Translations under genes and position numbers: made by a program | The notes under the pieces: model-generated | Told to the model about the DNA's origin: nothing | What the model saw: the letters and a program-made list of their open reading frames with translations, nothing else | Database searches by the model: none | Shown here: positions 10,385-24,190 of the stretch, in pieces | Numbering within the stretch: position 1 is the first letter of the stretch | Layout: every line of letters starts with the position of its first letter | NCBI GenBank assembly: GCA_965240325.2 | Contig: OZ251228.1 | Span: 1,178,001 to 1,242,000 of the forward strand | Reading direction: 5' to 3' | From: Rebecca billardiae RCC1528 | Lineage: Eukaryota; Haptophyta | Length of the DNA: 64,000 nt

Positions 10385-10609
10385 CTACATGTATTTGTCA
10401 TTTTGTGACACCATTACTCTGTGCAGTAGCCAGTATGGCTTGTGATTAGTCCACGCGCGCCGCAGGCGGTGCTCGTGCGAGCAAAAGACCGCCACGTGAC
10501 AGGCGTTACACTTCTTCAGACCACTCGTCTTGGCGCACACCACGCAGCACTTGGAAACCATCTCGCGCTTCCCAACGATTGCAAACTCAAAGAGCACGCG
10601 CGCCGCCAC
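10385..10609 (-). pseudogene. Extra MYND zinc-finger exon downstream of Sel1-MYND gene (copy 2)
   Basis: A short minus-strand open frame of up to 74 codons repeats the MYND finger of the gene upstream: SKCCVVCAKTSGLKKCNACH, then FCSHEHRLRRAW. The final HxxxC ligand pair is altered (NHKPYW instead of DHGKFC), so the second zinc site is probably lost. It is preceded by ..FEFAIVGKREMV, parallel to ..SGLAGRREVV in the main gene, so it looks like a tandem copy of the last segment. It could be an alternative terminal exon or a relic. No independent start codon context is convincing. Confidence 0.45.
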
Positions 10610-10618
10610 GCCAAGTCA

Positions 10619-12094
10619 TCACTGACTGTTCCCAGCGAGCGACGCTGGGTTGCACCACGCTTTGCAGAATTTCCCGTGATCCTTCCACGCACACAGCTGG
10701 TGCTCGCGCGAGCAGAAGACCGCCACGTGACAGCGACTGCACCTCTTCAGACCACTCGTCTTGGCGCACACCATGCAGCACTTGGACACCACCTCGCGCC
10801 TCCCGGCGAGCCCACTCAGCGCCTTCGTCACGGATGTGTTGAGAGAGCTGTCGAGCTCGGAGGCACGGCGCAGCAGGCGTGCGCCCTCATCTACATCACG
10901 CTGCACTCCCGCGCCCAGCACAAGTGCCGACCCTAGCATGAGGTGAGCCAGAGAATGTCCGGCATTCTTAGCCAGCCGATACCAGCGCGTCGCCTCAGCC
11001 AGATCCTGCGCCACGCCTTGGCCGTGCGTGTAGCACACGCCCAGGTTGCATTGCGCACCTGTGTGGCCCTGCTCGGCCGCCAGCCGGTACCAGCGCGCCG
11101 CCTCGGCCCAATCCTGCGCCACGCCCTCGCCTAGTGCGTAGCACCCGCCCAGGTTGCTTTGCGCACCTGCGTGGCCCTGCTCGGCCGCCAGCCGGTACCA
11201 GCGCGCCGCCTCGGCCCAATCCTGCGCCACGCCGTCGCCTAGTGCGTAGCACCCACCCAGCTTGCATTGCGCATCTGCGAGGCCCTGCTCGGCCGGCAGC
11301 CGGTACCAGCGCGCCTGCTCGGTCACATCCTGCGCCACGCCGTCGCCTTGTGCGCAGCACGTGCCCAGGTTGCACTGCGCAACCGTGTGGCCCTGCTCGG
11401 CTGCCAGCCGGGACCAGCGCGCCGCCTCAGCCCAATCCTGCGCCACGCCGTCGCCTCGCGCGTAGCACCCGCCTAGGTTGCATTGCGCCTCCGCGTTGCC
11501 CTGCTCGGCCGCCAGCCGGTACCAGCGCGCCGCCTCGGCCACATCCTGCGCCACGCCCTTGCCTCGATCGTAGAACACGCCCAGGCTGCATTGCGCCTTC
11601 GCGTTGCCCTGCTCGGCCGCCAGCCGGTACCAGCGCGCCGCCTCGGCCACATCCTGCGACACACCCTGACCTAGTGTGTAGCGCGTGCCTAGGTTGTACT
11701 GCGCCTGCGCGTGGCCCTGCTCGGCCGCCAGCCGGTACCAGCGCGCCGCCTCGACCGCATCCTGCGCCACGCCCTTGCCTTGTGCGCAGCACGTGCCCAG
11801 GTGGCATTGCCCCTGCGCGTGGCCCTGCTCGGCCGCCTGGCGACACAGACCCGCGATTTCGGCATCGCTCATGGCTTGATCCAGTTCGCCCTTCGCTCCT
11901 TTCTCTGCAAGCCTCACCTGAGCGTCCGCAAGCCCGCGGTCGGCGGCGATCCGATACAGGCGTTCCGCCTCGTGTACATCTTGGGCGACACCGTCGCCGA
12001 CTTCGTGGCGCTGCGCCAGGATGAACGTGGCGCGTGGATTGTCGCGCGCAGCGGCTTTCCGAAGCAGCTTGATCGTGGCAGTCTGATTCGCCAT
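10619..12094 (-). CDS. Sel1-repeat protein with C-terminal MYND zinc finger (copy 2)
   Basis: Single-exon gene for 491 aa, paralogue of 2352-3824 with the same eleven Sel1 repeats plus a MYND finger (CCMVCAKTSGLKRCSRCHVA, closing HGKFC). Differences cluster in the middle repeats: repeat 5 reads NAKAQCSLGVFYDRGKGVAQ here but YADAQANLAECYQHGQGVAQ in copy 1. That suggests repeat shuffling or gene conversion between repeats as well as point change. Both copies keep full frames, so both may be functional. It is divergent from the intact PreP gene across about 300 bp. An adaptor or scaffold role is inferred from the domain types only. Confidence 0.88.
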   Translation of the reverse strand: MANQTATIKLLRKAAARDNPRATFILAQRHEVGDGVAQDVHEAERLYRIAADRGLADAQVRLAEKGAKGELDQAMSDAEIAGLCRQAAEQGHAQGQCHLGTCCAQGKGVAQDAVEAARWYRLAAEQGHAQAQYNLGTRYTLGQGVSQDVAEAARWYRLAAEQGNAKAQCSLGVFYDRGKGVAQDVAEAARWYRLAAEQGNAEAQCNLGGCYARGDGVAQDWAEAARWSRLAAEQGHTVAQCNLGTCCAQGDGVAQDVTEQARWYRLPAEQGLADAQCKLGGCYALGDGVAQDWAEAARWYRLAAEQGHAGAQSNLGGCYALGEGVAQDWAEAARWYRLAAEQGHTGAQCNLGVCYTHGQGVAQDLAEATRWYRLAKNAGHSLAHLMLGSALVLGAGVQRDVDEGARLLRRASELDSSLNTSVTKALSGLAGRREVVSKCCMVCAKTSGLKRCSRCHVAVFCSREHQLCAWKDHGKFCKAWCNPASLAGNSQ

Positions 12095-12396
12095 CCGAGC
12101 GCGTGGGCGTTGAGCGCGGCGGTCGCAGTGGGCGTGGGGTACAGGCGGTTGGCCTCACGCCCTTCGTCACACTGAACACCGCGCGCCCGCGGAGCGACTT
12201 GGAGGAGTTTGAATTGAGCGGATGGCCCGCCCCGGCCGGACTCATCCGTCCGGAATTGTTCACCGCCAGAACTGAGCGATCTGAACATGATCTGAAATCT
12301 GAAATCGTGCGCGCGCGAGCGCGGAATTCTCAGTCGGCATCAACGCGTCTCTCGATCGGCCGAAGCGCAATCGCGCGAAGAGAACAGCACGACATC
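12095..12396. promoter_or_regulatory. Divergent spacer between Sel1-MYND and PreP (copy 2)
   Basis: A 302-bp region between outward-facing starts, homologous to 3825-4231. An in-frame ATG at 12103 would extend PreP, but the copy-1 homologue and the typical presequence beginning at 12397 favour the downstream start. Confidence 0.4.
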
Positions 12397-15300
12397 ATGC
12401 GACGCCTCTACCTCACCGCGCTCGCGACGCTGACGTGCGCGCGCAGGGCGCACTCCAGCGGCAGCCTCGGGGGCTCGGTGCTGGGCCGGGCGCGCGTCTC
12501 GAGTAGCTCCATCTTCGCCACCGCGGTCGGCGCGCGCCCTCCAAGCGCGGCGGCTGTGCCCGCACCGGCGGCGCATGCTGCTTTCGACCTCGTCGCTGAT
12601 GAGCACGTCGCCGAGTTTGGGATCGGCGTGCGCACGTACGTGCACAAGCTGACCGGCGCGACGGTGCTCTCGGTCGTCAGCCCCAACGACGAGCACAAGA
12701 CCTTCCTCGCCGCCTTCAAGACCGCCGCGGGCGGCGACGCGCTCGGCTCGACAGGCGTCGCGCACATTCTCGAGCACTCAGTCCTGTGCGGCTCGGCCAA
12801 GTACCCGCTCAAGGAGCCGTTCGTCGAGCTGCTCAAGGGCTCGTGCCAGACATTTCTGTGCGCGCGCGCGGAGGGCACGTGCGCCGCCCTCGCGCCGCGC
12901 CACTGCGCCGCAGTGCCGAGTCTCAGACCGCTCGTCTCACGCGCTCGGCCGCGCGCGGCTGCACGCGCCGCGCTCGTGCGCGCACGCCTCGTGCCGCCGC
13001 CACAGGAACGCGCTCACGTACCCGGACCGCACCGTGTACCCCGTGTCCTCGCTCTCCACGGCTGACATGTACAACCTGATGGACGTGCGCGCCCCCGCCA
13101 TCACCCGCGCGCGCGCGCGCCCGAGTCACTGTCGGGGCGTTGGGGCAGGCCGCGACCCGACCGGTGCGACCGCTGTGCGCCGCCTGCGCTGCGCGCGCGC
13201 TGAGAGAGAGTGTGTGCACGCGCGCCGCCGCGCGGTCCGCTGGGCAGGTCTACCTCGACGCCACGCTGTGCCCACTCGCGACGCGCGGCGACGAGCGCGG
13301 CCGCCGCATCTTCCGGCAGGAGGGCTGGCGAGTGCACGTGGACAGTTCGGCACGCGGCGGCGAGAGCGCGGACAAGGGCGGCGGCAGCGAGGGGTCGGCT
13401 CCGCCGGGGGCTGCGCCGGCGGAGTCGGGGCTGAGCCTGCAGGGCGTCGTGTACAACGAGATGAAGGGCGTGTACCAGTCCGCCGACTCGCTGCACGCGC
13501 GCACCGTGCAGCAGGCGCTCTTCCCAGACACCGCCTACTCGCACGACAGCGGCGGCGCGCCCGACTCCATCCCCGCGCTGAGCTACGAGCACTTCTGCGA
13601 GTTCCACGCGCACTGCTACGACCCGGCGCGCGCGCTGCTGTACGCGTACGGCGACGACCCCGAGGCGGAGCGGCTGCGCCGGATCGACGAGCGGCTCGCC
13701 GCCGCGCACGCCGAGCGCTCGGCGCGCGCCGCGGCCGACAGCGGCGCGCCGGCGGCGGCCGGCGGCGCGGCCGCGGCGGTCGCCGCTGCGGCGGGCTCCC
13801 CAGGCTGGCAGCGGCTGCGGCCGCAGCCGTGGCGCGTGCGCTCCACCTACCCCGCGGCGCGCGGCGGCTCCGACGAGCCCGCCGCCGCCGGCGGCGGCGG
13901 CGGCGACACGGACACGACATATGTGTCCGTCAACTGGCTTCTCGCCGAGTCCCCTCTGAGCCCGGTCGAGCGGCTGCGGCTGGGCGTGCTGAGCAACCTG
14001 CTGCTCGGCACCTCGGCGGCGCCGCTGCGCCGCGCGCTGCTCAAGTCGGGGCTGGGCACCGCGGTGATCGGCGGCGGGCTCTCCGACGGGCTGCTCCAGC
14101 CCACCTTCTCCGTCGGCCTCAAGGGCGTCGCGCCCGCGCGCGGAGACGGGCCGACGGGCGGCGGTCCGGTCGACGCGGTGCAGTCGCTCGTGCTGAAGAC
14201 GCTCGAGCAGATCGCCGCGCCGCCGGGCGGCTCGGCGGGCGCGGACGCGGGCGCGGGCGGCTCGGCGGGCGCGCCGGGCGGCGCGGACGCGGAGATCGCG
14301 GCGGAGGCGGCGCGCTGCTTCGACGCCGACGCGCTCGAGGGCGCGCTCAACTCGCTCGAGTTCCGCCTGCGCGAGCTGTGCGCGTCGGAGCGCCGAGGGC
14401 TGTCGCTCGGCCTCGCGGCCGCGGCGGACTGGACGCACGGGCGGGCGACGCCGATTGAAGGCTGGCGCTTTGCCGAGCCGCTCGCGCAGGTGCGCGCCGA
14501 GCTGCAGGGCGAGGGCGGCGCGGAGGCGCTGCGCGGGCTGGTGCGCACGCTGCTGCTCGCTAACACGCACCGCGTCACGGTGTCGCTCGAGCCGAGCGCC
14601 GAGCACGGGCCGCAGGTGGCCTCGGCGGAGGCGACGCACCTGCGGCGCGCGGCGCGGCTGCAGGAGGCGCCCGACGCGGGGGCGCAAGCGGCCCGGCGCG
14701 CCGAGCTCGAGCGCGACACGGCGGAGCTGCTCGCGGCGCAGCGCGCGCCCGACCCGCCAGAGGCCCTCCAGGCACTCCCGACGCTGCGGCTCGCGGACCT
14801 CGAGCGGCGCGTGGCGCCCCCGGTGCCGACGGACGTGGCGGCGGCGCCCAAGGCGACGCTCGCTTCGGGCGGCGGCGGCGGCGCGGGGGCGCCGAGCCCA
14901 GCCGGCCGCCTCCTCACCATCACGCACGCCATGCCCGAGTGCGGCGGCATTGTGTACGCGGACGTGGCGCTCGGGCTGGAGAGCGTGCTCGCCGATCTGG
15001 CCGAGGCCGCGGCCTCCGGCCCGTGGCCGCCGCCCGCCGGCACCGCGGCGGAGGCGGCCGCGCGCCGCGCCGCCGCGGACCTCGAGCTCTTCCCTCTGCT
15101 CCTGCGCGCGCTGACGGAGGCGGGCGCGGGCGCGCGCGGCGAGGTCGCCTACTCGCGCGAGCTGACGCGCTGCACCGGCGGCGTGTCCGCGTCGCTTCTC
15201 CACACAACCGTCGCGCGCGGGCCCGGCGCTGTGCCGCCCGCGCTCGGCGCGCACGGCCACATTGGCCTGCTGGTGATGCGCGGCCGCGCGCTCGCCTCGC

Positions 15301-15596
15301 GCTCGTCCGAGCTGTCGGGGCTGATGCGCGACGCGCTCGTCGCGCCCGCGCTGGGTAACCGCGACAAGCTGCGTCAGATTGCGCGCGAGCAGCTCGCGCG
15401 CGCTGAGGCGGCCGCGCGCTCGTCGGGCAACGCCCTCGCCGCGTCCCGCGCCGCCGCCGCGTTCTCGCTCGACGGTTGGATCGGCGAGCAGACGGGCGGG
15501 ATCACTCGGCTCGACGCGGCGAGGCGGCTCGCCAAGGCCATCGACGACGACGGCGCGTGGGCGGAGCTGCACGCGCGTCTGCGCTCGCTGCACGCG

Positions 15597-18143
<2,547 letters not shown>

Positions 18144-18511
18144 GTGAGCGCAGTCGCAGGGCGGTGCTGCCCTCACCGGCCTCACCCGCCCGCGTGCGAC
18201 GCACTTTCGTCAATCGTCATCTGAGACTGATGATATGAGTCGCGTGATATGATGGCGCACCCCCCCCACCCCCCAAAGGTCTGAGCGTGAGCGAAAGCCG
18301 GCGGGGGGGGCGGCGCACGTGCTCCGCCGCATGAATCAATAAAAAATATAAGAGGAATAGGATGAGCGCGGATTTTGCTGAATATTTTGATGATATGCCG
18401 ATGATGGGGATAATTATTGCCATGGGGATTTTGTAGGCGTGCGTGCTAGTCAGCTAGATAAATTAACGACGTGGTATGCATGCAACGGGAGTCAGCTAGA
18501 TAAATGGTCAT

Positions 18512-18513
<2 letters not shown>

Positions 18514-18601
<88 letters not shown>
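18514..18601. repeat. (TA)n tract 3, about 88 bp
   Basis: Pure TA repeat closing the duplicated PreP 3' unit, the counterpart of the tract starting at 16813. Confidence 0.95.
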
Positions 18602-18605
<4 letters not shown>

Positions 18606-19309
18606 CCTGCATGAAGAGCGACGCGACGCCATTGAGTATGGACGAACATCACCCACAGTCTGCGTGATGTGCATGCGAGGGCAGGTATTGCAGCATATAT
18701 GCGAGCATGCAGCAAATGCCGATACACACCATGCCGAAATGGTGATGTATAAATATATACTTGCGCGTGGTGGGGATTTGTCCCTGGCTGAACGGGAAGA
18801 GCGACTGAGCCGACGGTGCCAAAGCTGCGCGCAGACTGCGCCAGCGTGTGGCAGCAAGGTTCGCAACGAGCACAAGCAAAGAACGCAGAGGAGATGGCGG
18901 GACCTCGGGCTTTGCAGATGCGCAGGCCGAAGCAGGGGCTGCCGAGAGATGAGCAGCTCGGCCCGAAAGGTCGTGTAACCGATGATCGAGCGAGCTCTGC
19001 TAGGTGGGCTGCTTGATATGAACTTTGGTAAGTTGCCACGCCGACTTAAGATGACCTTGTATATGATCTCGAGCGCCGGATAGTGGAGAGGAGCGGGTAC
19101 TTACAGAGGAGCCAGTGTGGTTGGCCGATGTGAAAGGACCAGCGCCCGCCATGATGATGATAAAGGATAGCTCCGTGGCCGATGAGCTCCGGAAATCGAC
19201 TGCAACTACCTGCAGGACCTAGAAGACGATGGCGGCCCTTGTCCACCAGCTGCGCGTTGCCTTTCCAGCCTCCCGACACACTCGGTTATAACTCCGTTAT
19301 AACGCCACA
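18602..19309. other. Intergenic DNA without a supported gene
   Basis: No conserved frame or RNA-like structure was found. Composition is less GC-rich than the genes. Confidence 0.5.
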
Positions 19310-19314
19310 TATAT

Positions 19315-20785
19315 ATAAACTCTGCCCTGGCGGGCGGGGGGGTCGGCGGGCCGTGCCAGTGCTGTCGCAATATTTCCCCAGCGGGTTCGCGCCTTTTATT
19401 TAGCGGTTTGACGGGCAGGATGACGAATAACAATGCGACACACAGATGATGGTGAGCTACCTGACTCACTGACGAATAATAACGCGACAGATGACTCTGG
19501 TGATCTCACCGACAGTGTGATTGCGCGTGTTATTTATTCGTGCACCCACTCGGCGCTACTCGTCAAGTCCCGGGTGCCGAGCCGTCGACTGCGCGCACGC
19601 ACTGCCAACTGATTGGCGTGCGACGGCGGCTTGCTTGTGACGCCTGACGGTGACGGTTCAATGTCCTCGGAGCTAAACAGTGGTGGCGGAGTGTGATGTC
19701 ATGTTTCATTTGTTTAGGTCGTCTGGAAGTGCGGTGCGCGCGCGCGCAGTGCGAGAGCGTGTGCCACTCGCGATCGAGGGTGGGCACGCGCTGCTCGAGC
19801 AGGCACAGGAAGCGCAGCGCATGTGCCACTGGCTTCACGACGTCGGCCTCGTCCCGCAGCGCTCGTGACATGGTGGAGGATGGGGCGACAATGTTGCACG
19901 CTCGGCGTTTCAGCTCGTCGCGGATGCGCCTCTGGGATCGGTCATAGCGCTGTGCGACGAGGGCCGCCGACTCGCCAAGACGCGGTTCCTTCCACGGCTG
20001 CAAACCCGGGAGGTGCGTGCGGTGCGCGTCGTACGCCGCTTTGCGCTGCCCCTCCGTCGCATTGGTCACCGTCGGCGCCATGCAGGCCGGACGTGGGCCC
20101 TCGAGCGCCGAGCGATCTTTGCCCGCGAGCTCGCGAGGAACACCACCGATCGTAGCAAACGGATTTGCATGCGCCCGACCTTGCCAAGGACCGGGGCACG
20201 CGACAGTCCGGTGTGTGGATTCCGGTTATGGTGTTCAGAAGGCCGCGCCAAATCTTGCGTCGCGTGCGATCGCGCTTCCCGCCCGCGAGACGCCTCGTGA
20301 TGAGAGCAGTTCCGCACCGAGCCCGACGCGCGACGGTGAATCGAGCGAGGCGGCCATCGTGCGCAGCGCTTGGTGCTATGGCCGGTGCGAGCGTTCGACG
20401 TGCACGTCGGGCGAGGATCGCCCCAGGTCGCACGATCGTGTCGACGCGCCGAGCGTACCGCTCCAAACGCGTCGATTTAGCGCCCGTTCGACCTGCACGC
20501 GAGACGACGAGGGCAGCAATCGCGAATCGGGCGAAAACACCGTTCGGGAATCCCCGCGCGATGTCCGCGCCGGCGTTGGATTCGGCGCGCGCGGCCCACG
20601 CGCTCCGCGCCAGGCGCCATATGGTTTTCGGCCGAGCGTCCCCAGTGGGAGCTGCGAGGGCGCCCGGTAGTGAGCGAAGCGACCCGGCAGTGAGCGAGGC
20701 GATTTTCTTTTCTTTGCGAGGCGATTTTCTTTTTTCCTTTTCTTTTTCTTATCTTTTTCCCGGGCACTACAAGGGGCGGACCTAC
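19315..20785 (-). mobile_element. Unclassified repeat element E1, copy 1 (internally deleted)
   Basis: Read on the minus strand this matches 40971-42511. It starts TGGCGGGCCGTAGGTCCGCC, then an A-rich AAAAGAAAA block, then two conserved coding blocks, and ends ..CCAGGGCAGAGTTTA. Block 1 (about 20330-20470) contains RTRRKIWRGLLN; block 2 (about 19800-20080) contains YDAHRTHLPGLQPW and ALRDEADVV..LDREWHTL. Differences from the other copy are largely conservative at the protein level, so the element once encoded a selected protein. The last third of the coding region is missing here. Both ends sit in TA-rich DNA. I do not recognise the protein; a transposon-borne gene is the best guess. Confidence 0.55.
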
Positions 20786-21278
20786 GGCCCGCCATATATA
20801 CTACGGTATAGATTGAGGTGACGATGTGATGATTGCGATGATGAAAAGCGCGCACACAGGGGGCTGGCTGTGCCAGGGTAGGGCTGGAGGCCTGGAGGCT
20901 TCGGCCGGGCCAGTCTGATTATCCGGAGCCCATTATAAAGGGGACGAATTTATAATTAGTAGTACTAGTACTAGCAGTGACGAAAAAAAACGGGATTATC
21001 GTTATACCCCCCCCCATCGCGTTATACCCATTCTATGATTTAACGACACAGGTAGGACGGCGCAGGTCTCCTGCTTTGCCTGCTTCGTCGTCGGCAGTGC
21101 CCGATCGTCGACACGAAGTCGGCGTTGGTCGGGCAGAGCATAGCCTGAACCGCGATCGAATGGCTTGAGCGCGGCCTTGAGCTGCTGGAGCGCGATCCAC
21201 CTGCGCTGCGCGGCTCGCATGGACCTGCTGTGCCCCGAGCGAGGGCGAGGGTGCAGGTCCGGATGTCAGACGGCCGTC
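20786..21278. other. Intergenic DNA without a supported gene
   Basis: Low-complexity patches, including ACTAGTACTAGTACTAG near 20963, and no supported gene. Confidence 0.5.
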
Positions 21279-21848
21279 TCAGCCGCTGGGCCCTAGCGGG
21301 TGATCCGGCGGTGATGTAGTCGTCCCCGTGTGCCCTGCGCGGCCGCGTGCGCGCTTGCCGCTCTGCTCAGCTGGCTTGCTGGCGGCGGCTGGCGCTGCTG
21401 CGGCGTGCAGGGTACGCTTTGCCCCCGACTGCTGCGCATCCTCGTCGTCCGAGCCGTCGTCCATGGACGAGTCTCGGTCCGCGTGGGGGACAGCAGCTGG
21501 AGCAGGCGCAGGTGCTGCGGGCAGAGAGGCCGCCAGCCGCGCCGCCTTGCGCTCCTGGCGTTTCTCGACGGCGCGCCGCGACGAGGTGCGGCGGCTCGAT
21601 GGAGATCGAATCCGCCTGCCCTGCGCGTCACGCCGAGGCCCGCGCTTCCCGCGCCGAGGCTTCTTCTTCCGCTTCTGAGAGTGCTGCTGCTCGCCGTTTG
21701 CAGCCTGCACTCCAGTACCCGTAACCCGTCCGACACGAGCCGATTTTCGGGGAAATTCTCGCGCGGGCCGCACGAGCGCACATGAGACGCTACGGTGGTC
21801 GCGCAGGCGCCTGGCGAGTGCCCAGGGCATGGGACTGCAACATCCCAC
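21279..21848 (-). CDS. Hypothetical basic, low-complexity protein
   Basis: Open minus-strand frame of up to 189 codons; an ATG occurs at about 21831 (MPWALARRL). Later residues include a strongly basic run (QKRKKKPRRGKRGPRR) that would serve as a nuclear localisation signal, an Ala/Pro linker, a short acidic patch (DDGSDDEDAQQ) and another KRARGR cluster. The mix of basic, acidic and proline-rich segments is more like a disordered nuclear protein than chance translation, but no domain is recognisable and it could be one exon of a larger gene. Function unknown. Confidence 0.3.
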   Translation of the reverse strand: MGCCSPMPWALARRLRDHRSVSCALVRPAREFPRKSARVGRVTGTGVQAANGEQQHSQKRKKKPRRGKRGPRRDAQGRRIRSPSSRRTSSRRAVEKRQERKAARLAASLPAAPAPAPAAVPHADRDSSMDDGSDDEDAQQSGAKRTLHAAAAPAAASKPAEQSGKRARGRAGHTGTTTSPPDHPLGPSG

Positions 21849-22684
21849 CCAGCCTCCGCATCCCTCCGCCCCTCTCTGCCTCGCCGGGTTGCACGCGGCT
21901 GGTTGGTCACGTAGCTCACGTGGACAGCCATTCGTGAGCGTGGGGCCCTGCTGCTAAGTGCGGCGATGCAGCGAGGCGAAGCGGCGCGTAAGATGGCGCA
22001 TCTTACTCCAAATGCAGTCTGCTGCCAGCACAGCCGCCCTCGCCGGAGTGCCTGGTCGTCACCTTCGTCGTGTGCACCTGTTGCGCCCTGCCGTCCACAA
22101 GCGAATGCCTCAGGCCTCCCGGGAGCCATTCAAACACGCTCGTCCTCGACGAGGCGTGCGCGAGGCACCGCGCGAGCGCGGGAGCGGCCCTTCCTAGCGT
22201 AGACCTGCACGGCCATCCACCTCGCCACAGCATGCCATGTCACACTCCTCCCCACACACACTGCTCGCGTGCCGCTGCGCCGGCCGGTCGACTAGCCAGG
22301 CAGAAGGGTGCACAGATATTTTCGACTGCGAGGAGACGGCGGCGAGCACAGGCGCGCGGCGCCGTCCCGCGCTTCATTGGGATGTTCTAGACCGGTCGCG
22401 CGCCCGCGGCACCGCGCCCGCCATCTCCGCGTCGCGTGCCAGTCCACGCCGCGCGCGTGGCTCTCGACGTGTGCGTCGAGGCGTCCTTGCGGCCGATTCG
22501 GACCCGCATGCATGTATTCAACAAAATAAATAAATAATACGACAAATCGCCGTCTACACGCGCGGCATTATGGCAGGGCCGTAGACGTAGTGGCGTAGTG
22601 ATAGATAGTCTCGGATAGTACTCCGAGTAGGCAGTAGCTACTCGTACGGCGGTCGTAGTCACTCGACAGTCACTCGTAGCCGAG
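21849..22684. other. Intergenic DNA without a supported gene
   Basis: Contains the 3' side of the F-box/RCC1 gene and an AAATAAATAAATAA run near 22526. Nothing coding is supported. Confidence 0.5.
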
Positions 22685-24190
22685 TCAGAGCGATGCGACG
22701 CGCACGGGCGGCAGCTTGTCGACGAGCCACGGCCACGAGAGCTTTGCGACCGAGGCCATGCTCACGCCGTGGCCCAGCGCGCCCGACTGCTCGCCGCACG
22801 AGTGCACAACGCCCGCGGAGGTCACGAACAGGGTGTGGCTCGGCCCCATCGAGCAGCCGTGCACGTGCTCGTGCGCGAGCGCCTGCACGCGCTCCGGCAG
22901 CCTGGCGAGCCGTCTCTTGCCGAGGCCCAGCCGGCCGTCGTCGGTGTATCCGAACGTGTGCACGCTCCCGTACACGCCGAGCACCGCGCTCGTGCAGTAC
23001 CCAGCGCTCGCTCGCACAGCGCGCACGTCTGCGAGCGCAGCGATGCGCTTGGGCACGAAATGGCGCGCCTTCACGCCGTGGCCGAGGCAGCCGTCGACGC
23101 CGCTGCCGAAGGAGTGCACGCCGCCCTTGGCGTCGACGACGAGGCTGTGCGACCACCCGGCGCTGACGTGCACGGCGCGCACGCCCGCGAGCGCCTCGAC
23201 GCGCTGCGGCGTGCACTGCGAGCCGTCGTCCCCCAGCCCCAGGCAGCCATCCTCGCCGTAGCCGCACGCGTACACCACGCCCGACGCCGACACCAGTAGC
23301 GTGTGCCGGTCGCCGGCGGAGAGCCCCGCGATGCGCACGCCGTCGAGGGCTTCGATCCGCCGCGGCTCGAGCAGCTGCTTCGTGTCGCCGTGCCCAAGCT
23401 GCCCACTGTGGTTGCCGCCCCAGCTGTAGACGGCGCCGCCCGCGCCGATCGCGCAGCTGTAGCCGCTCCCGGCGTCAACGCACACGACGAGCTCGGCCTG
23501 CAGCGAGCGCAGCGGCACGAAGCACTCGCGCGCGTGCTGGTCGCCGAGGCCCAGCTGGCCGTGCCCGTTCGTGCCGCACACGTACACCGTGCCGCGCTCG
23601 CCGAGCGCGAGCAGGTGGTCGCACCCGGCAGCGACGGAGCGGATGCGCACCGAGGCGAGCGAAGCGACGCGCATCGGCAGCAACACGGGCAGCTCGTGCA
23701 GCTCGCTGTGCCCCAGCGCGTCGGGCGAGACCGCGCGCAGCGCACCGGGATTCTCATCCCCGTCGTCCTCGTACACCTCGCCGCACGTGTGCAGCCCCCC
23801 ATCGGTGTCGACGAACGCGCTGAAGGCTGTGTTGGCACGCCCCCCTGCCACCGCAGCGTGGGAGTGCATGCGCGCAATGTCGAAGACGCACTCACGCGCG
23901 AGCAGCTCCTCCGTCCACGTGCGGATGTTCGTGGGTAGCTCCTTCGGCGACGCATGCGCGTGCCCCCGCCGCCGGGCGCGCTCGCGCAGCGCGTGCTCCA
24001 CCGGCGAGCGGCTGCCGGGCGCGCCGCGGAACAGGCGCGACACGGCGTTGACGCTCGCAATGTCGTTGGAATGCTTCAGGAAGGCGACGATGCGCTCGAT
24101 GACCTCGGGCGGCACGTCCTCTAGCGCAAGCCTCGACGCGGCCCTGCGCCCCGCGCGGTGTGGCCGCGTCGTTGTCGGAGGCGGGCCCAT
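22685..24190 (-). CDS. F-box-like / RCC1-repeat protein
   Basis: Single exon, 501 aa, starting MGPPPTTTRPH. Residues ~22-55 (LEDVPPEVIERIVAFLK, then NAVSRLFRGA) look like an F-box or related degenerate skp1-binding motif. Residues ~130-490 hold about seven RCC1-type blades with the hallmark W/C-G-x-N-x-x-G-Q-L-G-x-G pattern: VCGTNGHGQLGLGD, SWGGNHSGQLGHGD, ACGYGEDGCLGLGD, SFGSGVDGCLGHG. RCC1 propellers bind proteins or chromatin; coupled to an F-box the product may be a substrate receptor of an SCF ubiquitin ligase (inference). It is clearly paralogous to 39105-40412. No intron or signal peptide is evident. Confidence 0.85.
   Translation of the reverse strand: MGPPPTTTRPHRAGRRAASRLALEDVPPEVIERIVAFLKHSNDIASVNAVSRLFRGAPGSRSPVEHALRERARRRGHAHASPKELPTNIRTWTEELLARECVFDIARMHSHAAVAGGRANTAFSAFVDTDGGLHTCGEVYEDDGDENPGALRAVSPDALGHSELHELPVLLPMRVASLASVRIRSVAAGCDHLLALGERGTVYVCGTNGHGQLGLGDQHARECFVPLRSLQAELVVCVDAGSGYSCAIGAGGAVYSWGGNHSGQLGHGDTKQLLEPRRIEALDGVRIAGLSAGDRHTLLVSASGVVYACGYGEDGCLGLGDDGSQCTPQRVEALAGVRAVHVSAGWSHSLVVDAKGGVHSFGSGVDGCLGHGVKARHFVPKRIAALADVRAVRASAGYCTSAVLGVYGSVHTFGYTDDGRLGLGKRRLARLPERVQALAHEHVHGCSMGPSHTLFVTSAGVVHSCGEQSGALGHGVSMASVAKLSWPWLVDKLPPVRVASL

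Larger units (their letters stand above)
10108..12871. repeat. Segmental duplication, copy 2
   Basis: Partner of 1482-4706, with the same gene order: degenerate MYND exon, Sel1-MYND gene, divergent promoter, PreP exon 1. Here PreP continues into its proper introns and exons, so this copy keeps the ancestral right-hand junction. Its non-coding parts are more compact than in copy 1. Confidence 0.85.
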
